DNA of 64,000 bases, from contig JAHCJQ010000001.1 of NCBI GenBank assembly GCA_026126215.1, positions 62,001 to 126,000 on the forward strand, in the 5' to 3' direction. Numbering within the stretch: the stretch's first letter is position 1; each line of letters begins with the position of its first letter. Origin of the DNA: Alphaproteobacteria bacterium. GTDB taxonomy: Bacteria > Pseudomonadota > Alphaproteobacteria > Ferrovibrionales > Ferrovibrionaceae. The notes under the pieces were generated by a model. That model made no database searches. It saw only the letters and a list, made by a program, of their open reading frames with translations, and was not told the origin of the DNA. Shown here in pieces: positions 1 through 8,980 of this stretch. The translations under genes and the position numbers were made by a program.

Positions 1-55
1 GATCACGCTAGGCGATCTGCGCCGCGCCAAGCGCCTGTTCGACGCCTCCGCCTGA
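1..55 (+). CDS. C-terminal fragment of an unidentified protein
   Basis: The reading frame starting at base 2 is open to a TGA at 53-55 and encodes a short charged tail ending in RRAKRLFDASA. The tail looks protein-like and lies in the same direction as the oxidase that begins 67 bases later, so it may be the previous gene of one operon. Eighteen codons are too few to name a family, and the rest lies left of the window. Confidence 0.35.
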   Translation, partial: ITLGDLRRAKRLFDASA

Positions 56-122
56 CGGCGGGGATGACCCCGGCCGGCCGATCCCCTAAACTTCGCGGGT
101 CCGTTCCGCCCGGGGTCGTTCC

Positions 123-1310
123 TTGTCCGAAACCTGCGATGTTGCCGTCATCGGCGGCGGCGTTATCGGCACCGCCATCGCCTTCCACCTGACGCGCCTT
201 GGCGCCGGGCGCGTGCTTCTGTTCGAGCGCGACCAGATTGCCGGCGGCACCACTGCGCAGTCGAGCGGGCTGCTCAGGGCCCACTATTCTGTTCCGGAAA
301 ACATGGCCATGGCGCGAGCCTCACTCGCCATGTTCGAGGATTTCGCCGGCCTGATCGAGGACGGCGAGGCCTCCGCCGGCATGGTCCGCTGCGGCTATCT
401 GATCGTGGCGCCGACCGGCGAGCGCTCGCGCGCGGTGCGCGATGCAATCGGGCGCCAGCGCGAGCTTGGCATCGAGGCGAGCCTTGTCGACGCGGCGGCG
501 GCGCGCGCGCTGCATCCCTGGCTGTATCTCGATGATGTGGATGCGATCGGCTACGAGCCGGGCGCGGGCTTCGCCGACCCTAACCTGGTGGCGAGCTGGT
601 TCGCGCGCGGCGCCAGGCGGCGCGGCGCCCAGATCCGTCCCGGTGTCGCGGTCACCGGGCTGCTGCGCTCGGGCGGCCGCGTCTGCGGCCTGCGCACGGC
701 CGAAGGCGAAGTCGGCGCCGGCGTCACCATCGCCGCGATGAACGTCTGGAGCGGGGCGCTGGCGCGCTGGGCTGGCGTCAAACTGCCGATGACCATCACC
801 CGGCACGACCTTGCCAGTTTCGAGACTGGCGAGCCCTATACCACGCGCTTTCCCATGGTGAAGGATCTCGCCTCCGCCGGACTGATCTACACGCGCTCGA
901 CCTCCGGCAGCCAGATCCTGGTCGGCACCGGCGACGAGGGCATCGAAGTTTCGGCGCCAGAGGGATACGACGCGGACATCTCCCTCGACTGGATCGCCGA
1001 GCAGGGCGCGGCACTGGCGCACCGGATGCCGAAATTCGCGGAGGGCCGTTTCGTCACCTCCTGGTCGGGACTCTACGACACGACGCCGGACTGGAATCCG
1101 GTCCTCGGTCCGGTTCCCGGCCTGGACGGGCTGCTGGTCGCCTTCGGCTTCTCCGGCCATGGCTTCAAGCTCTCGCCCATGATCGGCCGCCTGCTCGCCC
1201 AGACGGCGCTCGGCCTGCCGACCGACCTGCCGCTCGCGCCCTACCGTTTCAGTCGGTTCGCGGAGAACGCGCCGCTGCGCGGCAGCTATGGCGCGGGGGC
1301 AGTGTCCTAA
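123..1310 (+). CDS. FAD-dependent oxidoreductase (DAO family, sarcosine/glycine-oxidase-like)
   Basis: A 395-residue flavoprotein of the D-amino-acid-oxidase superfamily. Such enzymes oxidise secondary or primary amines of amino acids, passing electrons to oxygen or a quinone. The N-terminus has the dinucleotide-binding fold: G11, G12, G13 and G16, with an acidic residue (E35) closing the second strand. A C-terminal segment with GFSGHGFKLSP is typical of FAD contacts in sarcosine oxidase beta subunits. No other subunit is visible here, so a monomeric enzyme is likely. The start is a TTG at 123; no ATG in frame would keep the Rossmann motif. The 3' end overlaps the convergent TRAP permease gene by four bases. 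The substrate cannot be read from the sequence; the neighbouring TAXI importer may supply it, but that is inference. Confidence 0.85.
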   Translation: MSETCDVAVIGGGVIGTAIAFHLTRLGAGRVLLFERDQIAGGTTAQSSGLLRAHYSVPENMAMARASLAMFEDFAGLIEDGEASAGMVRCGYLIVAPTGERSRAVRDAIGRQRELGIEASLVDAAAARALHPWLYLDDVDAIGYEPGAGFADPNLVASWFARGARRRGAQIRPGVAVTGLLRSGGRVCGLRTAEGEVGAGVTIAAMNVWSGALARWAGVKLPMTITRHDLASFETGEPYTTRFPMVKDLASAGLIYTRSTSGSQILVGTGDEGIEVSAPEGYDADISLDWIAEQGAALAHRMPKFAEGRFVTSWSGLYDTTPDWNPVLGPVPGLDGLLVAFGFSGHGFKLSPMIGRLLAQTALGLPTDLPLAPYRFSRFAENAPLRGSYGAGAVS

Positions 1311-3550
1311 TCCTCTCCGGGCTGCGCCGCCGGGACGCGGTGCAGGAACCAGTTGCCGCCGAGCGCCAGGGCCGCGATGGCGCTGCCGATCGCGATGGCG
1401 CGCAGATCGTTGGAGACCAGCAGCAGGCCGGCGATGGTCAGGGCGACCTTGGCCCAGCCGGAAACCTCGCCACGGAAATAGCCGATATAGGCGACCGACA
1501 TACAAAGGATGGAGAGAATTCCGCTCGCCATCGCCAGCGCGAACTCGTTCCAGGTGAAGTTCACCAAAAGCATGCTGGGCGCATAGACGAACATGAAGGG
1601 CACCAGCGCCTTGCCCATGGACAGGCGGAAGGCCGTGGTGCCGGTGCGCATCGGTTCCGAGCCGGCGATGCCGGCGCCTGCGAAAGCGGCGAGCGCCACC
1701 GGCGGCGTCACGTCGGCGAGCACGCCGTAATAGAAGACGAAGAAGTGCGTGACCAGAAGCGGCACGCCGAGATCGTGCAGCGCCGGTGCCGCGATCGAGG
1801 CGAGAATGATGTAGGTCGGCGTGGTCGGGATGCCGGCCCCCATGATGATGCAGGCGAGCGCCACGAAGACCAGCGCGAAGAACAGCGTCACGCCGTTACG
1901 GCCGATCCAGCCGGTGAAATCCATCGCCAGGACCAGATCGGCGAGGGAGCCGGCGATCTGCAGGACGGCCGCGGAGAACTTGAAGCCGATGCCCGACAGC
2001 GTGGCGATGCCGAGAATGAAGCCGACGCAGGCGCACGCTGCACCGATACCGAGTGCATATTTCGCACCAAGCTCGAATCCCTGCACGAGCTGGCGCGGGG
2101 TCAGCGCCGAGGCGGGATCGAGCGCACGAAATCCGAGCGGGCGCAGCAGCAGCGGCAGGTAGCCGCAGACCACCGTCAGGATGATGCCCCAGAAGGCTGC
2201 AAGGAAAGGCGTGTATTGCAGGATCAGCAGGGCGACCATGACGCCGAGCGGGATTATCAGGTGCCAGGAGCGGCCCATCACCTCGAAAAAGAGCGGGATA
2301 TAGCGCGGATCCATGCCGGCGAGTCCGCGCCTCTTCGCCTCCAGATGCACCATGAGCAGCATGGCGAAGTAGTGGAAGATCGCCGGAAAGATCGCGATCA
2401 GGATGAGGTAGCTGTAGGGAACGCCCAGCATCTCCGCCATGACGAAGGCAGAGGCGCCCATGATCGGCGGGGTGATCTGCCCGCCACAGGAAGCGGAAGC
2501 CTCGACCGCGCCGGCGAAGCGCGGCGAATAGCCGCCCTTTTTCATCAGCGGAATGGTGAGCGCGCCGGTCGTCACGGTATTGGCGATGGCCGAGCCCGAG
2601 ATCATGCCGAACAGGCCCGAGGAGACCACGGAGACCTTGGCGGCGCCGCCGGAGAAACGCCCGGCGACGATGGCTGCCATGTTCATGAAGAGCTGGCCCA
2701 GCCCGGTGAGCTGCATCAGCACGCCGAATAGCACGAAGTGGAAGACGTAGGTCGCCACGACCCCGACGGCAATGCCGTAGATGCCCTCGGTGCCAATGTA
2801 GATATGGTTGATGATGCGCAGGATCGAATAGCCGCGATGGCCGAGCACGCCCGGCAGATAGGGGCCAAGCATGCCGTAGAGCAGGCAGAGGACGCCTATC
2901 ACCGGCAGCGACAGGCCCATGGTGCGGCGCGTCGCCTCGACCACCACAATGATGGCGAGCACGCCCATCATGTAGTCGCGCCCGATCGGCGCGCCGACCC
3001 GGTCGATGAAGATGTCGCGGAAGAAGACGATGAAGTAGAGCGACACCGAGGCCGAGACCGCCGCCATGATCCAGTCGCGCCAGGAGATGCGCCCCTTGCC
3101 ACCGGAGAAGAAGGGAAAGGGAAGGCTGAGGAACGAAACGAAGGCAATGACGAGGACGAAGATCCAGGCGCCTTCCGCCTGCTCGCGCACCGCAAGCGCA
3201 CGCACCAGGTCGTAGGCGAGATAGAGATAGAAGGCCACGAAGCAGAGGCTCACCGTCCATTCCCGGCCAGGCCGCATGCGCCGCTGCTCCGGAAAAACCA
3301 GATAGATGAGCGCCAGCACGAAGGCGAGATGCACCGAGCGGTGCGCAATCTCGTTCAGCAGGCCGAAACCCGCGGTATAGAGGTGGAAGATCGACAGCAT
3401 GACGCCGAGCAGCGTCACGATGATGGCGGCGAAGCCGGCAAGCTGGCGAAAATTCGATTCCGGATCGTACTCCTCGACCAGGCGCTCGACTTCTTCCTTC
3501 GAAAGCGGCGCGCCGGTCTCCATCCGCCCATCGCGGTCGCTGTTAGTCAC
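1307..3550 (-). CDS. TRAP transporter fused permease (4TM + 12TM, TAXI type)
   Basis: A very hydrophobic protein of about 747 residues that joins the small (DctQ-like) and large (DctM-like) TRAP permease subunits in one chain, as is usual for TAXI systems. It would use a sodium or proton gradient to import a solute handed over by the TAXI binding protein encoded upstream. DctM-type signatures are visible, including SGSAIANTVTTGALTIP and GAGIPTTPTYIILA. I start it at a GTG whose bases overlap the stop of the DUF1850 gene as GTGA, implying translational coupling. An ATG 24 bases further upstream is also in frame, but its purine run is too close. Order on the minus strand: binding protein, DUF1850, permease. 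The tail overlaps the convergent oxidase by four bases. Confidence 0.92.
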   Translation of the reverse strand: MTNSDRDGRMETGAPLSKEEVERLVEEYDPESNFRQLAGFAAIIVTLLGVMLSIFHLYTAGFGLLNEIAHRSVHLAFVLALIYLVFPEQRRMRPGREWTVSLCFVAFYLYLAYDLVRALAVREQAEGAWIFVLVIAFVSFLSLPFPFFSGGKGRISWRDWIMAAVSASVSLYFIVFFRDIFIDRVGAPIGRDYMMGVLAIIVVVEATRRTMGLSLPVIGVLCLLYGMLGPYLPGVLGHRGYSILRIINHIYIGTEGIYGIAVGVVATYVFHFVLFGVLMQLTGLGQLFMNMAAIVAGRFSGGAAKVSVVSSGLFGMISGSAIANTVTTGALTIPLMKKGGYSPRFAGAVEASASCGGQITPPIMGASAFVMAEMLGVPYSYLILIAIFPAIFHYFAMLLMVHLEAKRRGLAGMDPRYIPLFFEVMGRSWHLIIPLGVMVALLILQYTPFLAAFWGIILTVVCGYLPLLLRPLGFRALDPASALTPRQLVQGFELGAKYALGIGAACACVGFILGIATLSGIGFKFSAAVLQIAGSLADLVLAMDFTGWIGRNGVTLFFALVFVALACIIMGAGIPTTPTYIILASIAAPALHDLGVPLLVTHFFVFYYGVLADVTPPVALAAFAGAGIAGSEPMRTGTTAFRLSMGKALVPFMFVYAPSMLLVNFTWNEFALAMASGILSILCMSVAYIGYFRGEVSGWAKVALTIAGLLLVSNDLRAIAIGSAIAALALGGNWFLHRVPAAQPGED

Positions 3551-4029
3551 GGCCCCTCGCTCCCCCTGCTGCATTCCTCCGGCCTGAGCCTGAGCCTGCG
3601 GTCACCCCAGCGGGTCAGGTCGAGCGTCTCGGCCCCTTCCAGGCGATTGCGGTGTTCCGCCCCGACACGCACCAGCAGATCAGGGATCTCGCGCCGGAGA
3701 TGGAGAACGAAGCGCCCGTCGCGCCGCTCGAGCCGGCTGCCCGGTTCCGCCGGCCCCGACGGCAGGCCGGCGCCATGCTGGTCGAACTCCTCCGTTCGCT
3801 GCACGATTCGTCCCCCCTTGATCATGTAGCGGCTGGTGACCGGCGTCAGCGAGACCGAATGGACGAAGTGCAGGGCGAAAGCCCCGGGCCGCGGTCCCGT
3901 AGCCAGGCGCGCCAGCATTTGCCCTTCCGGATGCGTCTCGATCCGCAGGCCCGGCCGGCAGGCTCCGGCCTCGGCGCATCCCGCCGCGAGCAGGACGGCG
4001 ATGCACGCCGCCCCCTCGCGCCAGGCCAT
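3547..4029 (-). CDS. DUF1850 domain protein, TAXI-TRAP accessory
   Basis: A 160-residue protein with an N-terminal hydrophobic stretch ending near AAGCAEAGAC, so probably exported or lipidated. It is followed by the FVHSVSLTPV and RTEEFDQHGAGLP segments characteristic of DUF1850. Genes of this family are habitually found between a TAXI binding protein and its fused permease, as here, but their biochemical role is not established. Start and stop are tightly packed: five bases from the upstream binding-protein gene and a GTGA overlap with the permease. It belongs to this transporter operon and probably helps its assembly or substrate transfer (inference). Confidence 0.8.
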   Translation of the reverse strand: MAWREGAACIAVLLAAGCAEAGACRPGLRIETHPEGQMLARLATGPRPGAFALHFVHSVSLTPVTSRYMIKGGRIVQRTEEFDQHGAGLPSGPAEPGSRLERRDGRFVLHLRREIPDLLVRVGAEHRNRLEGAETLDLTRWGDRRLRLRPEECSRGSEGP

Positions 4030-4034
4030 GGCTT

Positions 4035-5012
4035 CTACTTCAGGATGCCCTTTTCGCGATAATACTTGGCCGCGCCCGGATGCAGCGGGATCGACACGGA
4101 CTGCAGCGCCGTCTGAGGCGTGATGTTCTTGCCCTGGCTGTGCACCTTGGCGAGCGTCTCGGTATTTTCGTAGGCCGCCTTGACAACGGCATAGGCGATA
4201 TCGTCGGGCAGCTGGTCATGAGTAGCCCAGATCGCCATCACCGCGAGCGTCTTCACCGGGCCGGTCTGTCCCTTGTAGGTATTGGCCTCGAGCGTAACGG
4301 AAGCATAGTATGGCTGCTTCTTCTTCAGCGCCTCGACCTCCGGTCCATCGAGCGGCACGATGCTGATCGCATGGCCGTTCGCCAGGTCGATGACCGAGGA
4401 GGTAGGCGTGCCCGCGGTGATCAGGCTGGCCACGAGATTGCCGTCCTTGATCTTGTCCACCGACTGGGCGAAGGACGAGAAGTCCTCCTTCACGTCGGTC
4501 CGCTTCATGCCATGCACCTCGAGCAGGTCGCCCAAAAGCTGCCATTGGCCGGAACCGGGGGAACCGGACGAGACCGACTTGCCGCGCAGGTCGGCAAACT
4601 TCGCGACGCCGGAATCGGCGCGCACGATGAGCTGCACCGTTTCCGGGTAGAGCGCGCCGAGCGCCCGAAGGTTCTGGATCTTGCCGTCCTTGAACTGGTT
4701 CTCGCCCTTGAAGGCGGCGTCGAGAATGTCGGCGGCGATGAAGGCACTTTCGATCTCGCCGCGCCCGAGCAGCTTGGCATTGGCCACGGAGGCATTGCCG
4801 GTCTCCGCGGTGGCGGCCAGCTTCTTGCCGGCGACGGCGGCATTGTTGGAGATCACCTGGGCCAGCATGCCGCCCAGCGGATAATAGGTCCCCCCCGTAC
4901 CGCCGGTCGCGATGCCGAAAAACACCCGTTGCTGGGCATGTCCGGCACCCGAAAGCGCGATCGTGCTCGCCAGGCCGGCCGCCGCAGCCAGAATTGCAAA
5001 CTTCATCTTCAT
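4035..5012 (-). CDS. TAXI family TRAP transporter solute-binding protein
   Basis: Periplasmic binding protein of about 325 residues. It opens with a classical Sec signal peptide cut near GAGHAQQ. The mature start (FGIATGGTGGTYYPLGGMLAQVIS) is the hallmark of the TAXI branch, and the later ARSVSSGSPGSG-like segment RGKSVSSGSPGSG is also typical. It captures an organic acid or amino-acid-like ligand and delivers it to the fused permease. I chose the ATG at 5012 because a GGGAGG ribosome-binding site sits seven bases upstream; an in-frame start ten codons earlier would place charged residues before the signal peptide. It is the first gene of the three-gene operon. The ligand is unknown; glutamate, or a compound oxidised by the nearby DAO enzyme, would be reasonable guesses. 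Confidence 0.92.
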   Translation of the reverse strand: MKMKFAILAAAAGLASTIALSGAGHAQQRVFFGIATGGTGGTYYPLGGMLAQVISNNAAVAGKKLAATAETGNASVANAKLLGRGEIESAFIAADILDAAFKGENQFKDGKIQNLRALGALYPETVQLIVRADSGVAKFADLRGKSVSSGSPGSGQWQLLGDLLEVHGMKRTDVKEDFSSFAQSVDKIKDGNLVASLITAGTPTSSVIDLANGHAISIVPLDGPEVEALKKKQPYYASVTLEANTYKGQTGPVKTLAVMAIWATHDQLPDDIAYAVVKAAYENTETLAKVHSQGKNITPQTALQSVSIPLHPGAAKYYREKGILK

Positions 5013-5194
5013 GTCTTCCCTCCCATTCTGGCGACGCAGCACCCCACGCCGGGCCCGGCATCCCGCCGGGCGCCGCCACTCAGGTCGGGCAGCATAGCCC
5101 CGTCGCCCCTGACCTGCAAAGATCGCAGGGTTTCGGGCCGGCGGAAAGCTTCACGATCGGCGCCCGGGAACGGGGTCCTGCAGGGCGAGGGCGC

Positions 5195-7096
5195 ATGCGG
5201 GCTTGGCAAATGATGCGACGGCTGGCGCGACCCGGTCTTGCGGGTGCCATCGCCCTGCTGCATGCCGTGATCGCCGGCAGCTACATCCTGCTGAGCGACG
5301 CCGCACTCTCGTGGTTCGTGGCCGATCCGGGACAGAGGCAAGCGCTGGAATTGGCCAAGGGACTTGCCTTCGTCGCGGTCACGTCGCTCCTGCTTTTTCT
5401 CGGCCTGCGCGCCGGCTGGCGCCAGCTCGCCCGGGCGCGTTCGCGCCTGCAACTGGCGCTCGAGGGTCACGGCATTCTCTGGGAGGTCGATTTCGCCTCG
5501 GGACGGATATGGCTCTCGCCGGAGGCCACAGGCCTGCTCGGCCTGGATGCCGCGGCGTATGAGGCGCTCCTGGCCAGCGGGCGCTGGTCCGACCTTGTGC
5601 ATGCCGACGATCTCGCCGGCCTGGAACTCGCGCTCGATCGCACGCGGATCCTGGACGAGCCGTTCCACCAGCTCTTCCGCATGCGCCATCGCGATGGTCA
5701 CTATCTGTGGCTCAAGTCGGAAGGCCGGGTGCGCCGCGACCGAAAGGGCGTGGCGCGGGCGATGACGGGCATGGCGCTCGACGTGACGCGACTGATCGAG
5801 ACTCAGGCAAGGCTGCGACGCGTGAGCCGCTTCGATCTCCTGACCGGGCTGCCGAATCGCGACGAGTTCTTGCGGCTGCTCGCCGCGCGGCTCGCCCCCG
5901 ACGGGGAAAGAGGTGGCTGGCTGCTGCGGCTCGATGTCATTCGCTTCCGCGAGATCAACAGTGAACTCGGCTTCGCCGCCGGCGACGAGGTGCTGCGTCA
6001 GCTCGCGCGACGGCTGCTTGATGCAGCCGGCCCCCAGGCGCTGGTCAGCCGCTTGCCGGCGGACGAGTTCGCGATCTACACCAGCGACCCGCCCGACGAG
6101 TTGGCGGCTTCGGATTTCGCCGCCAGACTGGCGAAGAAACTGCGCGCGCCGTTGGATCTGTCCGGGCGGGTACTGCAGGTCGAGTGCCGGATCGGGCTTT
6201 GCGTCTTTCCACGCGACGCGCGCTCGCCGCAGGAACTTCTGGCTGCCGCCGGCCTCGCGCTGTCGGAGATGCCGCGCGGCAGTGCCGGCATCCGCTATTA
6301 CGATTCCGGCATGGACATGCGCTTCCGCGCCCGGATCGAGCGGCTCGATGCCTTGCGGCATGCGCTGGAACGGCGGCAGATCCTGCTTCACTTCCAGCCG
6401 GTCATCTCGCTCGTGGATGGGGCCGTGCTGGGGTTCGAGGCTCTCGTTCGATGGCAGATCGACGATGACACGCTTCTGCCACCGGGCGAGTTTCTGCCCC
6501 TGGCCGAGGAGCGCGGCCTGCTGGAAGAGATCACCGCCTTCGTGCTGTCAGATGCCTGCCGCGAGGCGGCGGCCTGGCCGGACGGGATCTTCGTCGCGGT
6601 CAATGTGTCGCCTTCGCTGCTTGGCGGCAGCTGGCTCATACAGGCGGTCGATGCAGCACTCTCCGGCAGCGGACTTGCGCCAGGCCGGCTCACCCTCGAA
6701 GTGACAGAAACGGCCCTGCCCGACGACATCGCCGCCGCCGCATCGTGCCTTGGCAAGATGCGCGCGCGCGGTATCGGGGTGGCGATCGACGATTTCGGTA
6801 CCGGCTATTCGTCATTCCTAACGCTGCAGTCGCTTCCCGCCAGCCGGCTCAAGATCGACCGGCAGTTCATCGCCGGCCTCGGCGAGAATGCAACGGCGCG
6901 GGCGATCGTCGGGGCGATCATCGATCTCTCGCGCGCCCTCGCCCTCGAAGTCACCGGCGAGGGCGTGGAAACGGCCGCGCAGGAGACGGCGCTGCGGGAA
7001 GCCGGCTGCGCCAGCGCACAGGGATACCGCTTCGCCCGACCCCTTGCCGCAGTGGATACAAAAGCGTTCATTTATAACCACCAAAGGAAACCTTAA
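5195..7096 (+). CDS. PAS-GGDEF-EAL protein, probable c-di-GMP phosphodiesterase
   Basis: Membrane-anchored signalling protein of 633 residues. Two hydrophobic segments (about 10-35 and 50-70) precede a PAS domain (about 85-195), a GGDEF domain (about 215-365) and an EAL domain (about 385-625). The GGDEF signature is replaced by LPADEF around residue 287, so cyclase activity is unlikely. The EAL domain keeps EALVRW, the NVS and EVTE segments, DDFGTGYSS, LKIDR and GEGVET, which hold the metal and catalytic residues. It should therefore degrade c-di-GMP, with the PAS and degenerate GGDEF parts serving as sensors (inference). The ATG at 5195 is preceded by a GGGCGAGGG purine run; the frame stays open further upstream but reads as noise. 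It is followed by three orphan receiver proteins. Confidence 0.9.
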   Translation: MRAWQMMRRLARPGLAGAIALLHAVIAGSYILLSDAALSWFVADPGQRQALELAKGLAFVAVTSLLLFLGLRAGWRQLARARSRLQLALEGHGILWEVDFASGRIWLSPEATGLLGLDAAAYEALLASGRWSDLVHADDLAGLELALDRTRILDEPFHQLFRMRHRDGHYLWLKSEGRVRRDRKGVARAMTGMALDVTRLIETQARLRRVSRFDLLTGLPNRDEFLRLLAARLAPDGERGGWLLRLDVIRFREINSELGFAAGDEVLRQLARRLLDAAGPQALVSRLPADEFAIYTSDPPDELAASDFAARLAKKLRAPLDLSGRVLQVECRIGLCVFPRDARSPQELLAAAGLALSEMPRGSAGIRYYDSGMDMRFRARIERLDALRHALERRQILLHFQPVISLVDGAVLGFEALVRWQIDDDTLLPPGEFLPLAEERGLLEEITAFVLSDACREAAAWPDGIFVAVNVSPSLLGGSWLIQAVDAALSGSGLAPGRLTLEVTETALPDDIAAAASCLGKMRARGIGVAIDDFGTGYSSFLTLQSLPASRLKIDRQFIAGLGENATARAIVGAIIDLSRALALEVTGEGVETAAQETALREAGCASAQGYRFARPLAAVDTKAFIYNHQRKP

Positions 7097-7113
7097 GGAG
7101 AAAATAATATAGT

Positions 7114-7133
7114 AGAGTCTTAACTTAAACTCT
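7114..7133. promoter_or_regulatory. AT-rich inverted repeat between EAL gene and receiver gene
   Basis: The arms AGAGT and ACTCT flank TTAA-C-TTAA in an AT-rich island that stands out against GC-rich surroundings. It lies 17 bases after the phosphodiesterase stop and 50 bases before the receiver start, so it may be an operator or promoter element. It lacks the GC stem and U-run of an intrinsic terminator. Confidence 0.3.
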
Positions 7134-7182
7134 GCTAGGCTGCGCCCGCTCGCCGATCCAACGCTGACCAATCAGGTGATCC

Positions 7183-7668
7183 ATGCATCCGACGACGACG
7201 CGCACCGGCGCGCGAATTCTTCTGCTTGAGGGCGATCCGGCGGAGCGGGCAAGGTACTCGGCATGGCTCGCGACGGCGGGCTACGACGTCGTCGCCGCAG
7301 GCTCGCTCGCCGAGGCCGGTGCGGCCCTTGCCAATGGCTGCTTCGACCTCGCCATCGCCGATCTCGACCCCGCGCGGAGCAATGGCCTCGGCCTGCTGAT
7401 CACGCTGCGGGCCGACCGGCTCGGCCTCCGGCTTCTGGCAATCTCGCGCGGGAGCTTTCTGGCGACCGCCCATGCCCTCGGCGCGGCCGGAACGCTGCGC
7501 AAGCCTTTCGAGCGGACCTGCCTGCTCGGGGCGGCGGCCGCAGCCTTGGCAGATCATGCATCCGGCCCGGGCGGGCGACCATCTTCCGGTCAGTTCGATC
7601 TTGGCTTTGCGCCGGCCCGCCCATCATTATTGCGGGAGGGGGGCAGCTTGCGATTGGCCGCCGCATGA
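7183..7668 (+). CDS. Single-domain receiver-like protein, atypical acidic pocket
   Basis: A 161-residue protein with a CheY-like receiver fold over about residues 10-125. D60 aligns with the phosphoacceptor and K106 (in RKPF) with the conserved lysine. The acidic pair that binds magnesium is altered to E16 and D18. About 35 residues after the fold show no motif. There is no output domain, so it would act by protein contact or as a phosphate sink. An AGGTGA ribosome-binding site precedes the ATG. Its stop overlaps an in-frame ATG of the next receiver gene, so the two are probably cotranscribed. Confidence 0.75.
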   Translation: MHPTTTRTGARILLLEGDPAERARYSAWLATAGYDVVAAGSLAEAGAALANGCFDLAIADLDPARSNGLGLLITLRADRLGLRLLAISRGSFLATAHALGAAGTLRKPFERTCLLGAAAAALADHASGPGGRPSSGQFDLGFAPARPSLLREGGSLRLAAA

Positions 7669-7697
7669 GGGGCTTTGCAGACGGGGGAGAAAGTGGC

Positions 7698-8084
7698 ATG
7701 GCGAACGGAGCCGGGCTCAGAATTCTTGTGGTGGACGACGACGATCTCGTTCGCATGACCATGGAGGCGGCGCTGGCGCAGGCCGGCCACGAAGTGACGC
7801 CGGCTTCCGACGGCAACGATGCGCTGCGCCTCTTTCAGGCGGGGCGCTACGATCTGGTGATCACGGACATCATCATGCCCGGCCGCGAGGGGATCGAGAC
7901 GATCCTCGAATTGCGACGGCTCTCCGCCAGCGTGCCGATCATCGCCATATCGGGCGGCGGGCGGACGCACAATCTGGATTTCCTGAGTGCGGCCAAGGCG
8001 CTTGGTGCGAACCACGCGCTCGCCAAGCCGTTCACCCCGGATGCGCTGCTGGCGATGGTGGAGACCGCCACTTCGGGAAACTAG
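7698..8084 (+). CDS. Single-domain response regulator (CheY-like)
   Basis: A 128-residue stand-alone receiver with all key residues: the acidic pair D13/D14, phosphoacceptor D57 in LVITDIIMPG, S85 in the AISGG loop and K110 in AKPF. The GREGIETI sequence after the phosphosite resembles stand-alone receivers common in Rhodospirillales. I start it at the ATG with GGGGGAG eight bases upstream; an earlier ATG at 7665 overlapping the previous stop would add 11 residues. No histidine kinase is encoded nearby. The 3' end overlaps the convergent PAS gene by 53 bases. Confidence 0.85.
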   Translation: MANGAGLRILVVDDDDLVRMTMEAALAQAGHEVTPASDGNDALRLFQAGRYDLVITDIIMPGREGIETILELRRLSASVPIIAISGGGRTHNLDFLSAAKALGANHALAKPFTPDALLAMVETATSGN

Positions 8085-8691
8085 CCTCCTCCGGGCCGGC
8101 GGCCACACATTCCGGACAGATCCCGTGGCTCACGCGGATGCGCATGGAGCTTCCGCCGGTCCTGTAATAGTCCTCCGCGTCGATCCAGTCCCGCCCGTCC
8201 GCCGCAAGAACCCTGGCGCAGAACGAACAGACGCGCACGATCGGCCAAGAGCGCTGCGCCTTCAACGCCTGCCGCACATTGACCGCACCAAACAGAGGGA
8301 GCGCCGGCCGCGTCGTCTGGTCGAGCGTGAGAGACTGGAACAGCACCCCCGCCGGCCGATCGCGCCGGAAGACAGCGCTCATCGACATCAGCATCAGCCG
8401 CCGGGTGACAGCGGAATCGCAGCGATAGGTGAAACGCAGCGGCGACGTCTCGCCGAGGAGCAGTCGCCTGAGCATCCCGTCATAGCTTTGCCGCACGTCC
8501 TCGCCATCGATCATGGAAAAAAGGTCGCGGCCCACCACGCTCGCGGGATTGGCCAGTGCCGCGCCTTCATTCTCGGCGGCGAAGTTCCGCCAGTTGAGCG
8601 CGCCGACCGCGACGATGCGGGCACGGCGATCCACCAGATAGCTGACGCCCGGCATCGCATCGAGCAGACCCTGGACGCCGATCCGCGACAT
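8032..8691 (-). CDS. PAS-like protein with C-terminal Cys4 zinc-ribbon-like tail
   Basis: A 219-residue protein. Residues about 5-125 resemble a PAS sensor (AMPGVSYLVDRRARIVAVG opening, DLFSMID core). A C-terminal part has two CxxC pairs, C155/C158 and C192/C195, with H189 next to the second pair, suggesting a structural metal site. No effector domain follows. The start is supported by GGAGGG seven bases upstream. It converges on, and overlaps by 53 bases, the preceding receiver gene, which may indicate antisense coupling. Known relatives are uncharacterised sensor-type proteins; a role linked to the neighbouring receivers is inference. Confidence 0.7.
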   Translation of the reverse strand: MSRIGVQGLLDAMPGVSYLVDRRARIVAVGALNWRNFAAENEGAALANPASVVGRDLFSMIDGEDVRQSYDGMLRRLLLGETSPLRFTYRCDSAVTRRLMLMSMSAVFRRDRPAGVLFQSLTLDQTTRPALPLFGAVNVRQALKAQRSWPIVRVCSFCARVLAADGRDWIDAEDYYRTGGSSMRIRVSHGICPECVAAGPEEASFPKWRSPPSPAAHPG

Positions 8692-8980
8692 GGCAAACTC
8701 CCTCCGCGATGGCGGCGAATTGCCGCCTCATCTGCAAATGGCAGTGGCCCCGTGGCCGGCTTGGGGGAACCGTGCCACGGGGCCATCGGTCGGATGGCGG
8801 CGAGACATACCAAAGACCAGGATCTTCGCCACCTTGCAGCCGCTTCCCGTCGGGGGGTACGGGCGAGCGGCACGCTCCGTGCCGTCAGAGGAGACTATAT
8901 GTTAGATACTTAAATAAATAGTAAAAAGCGGAATGGCTGTATAAGATTTCTCCGACGGGGATTTATCCAGGCAGGTCCGG

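Noticed and set aside
1340-2731. Long plus-strand frame opposite the TRAP permease
   Set aside because: It is a GC-rich-genome shadow; the minus strand encodes an obvious membrane transporter.
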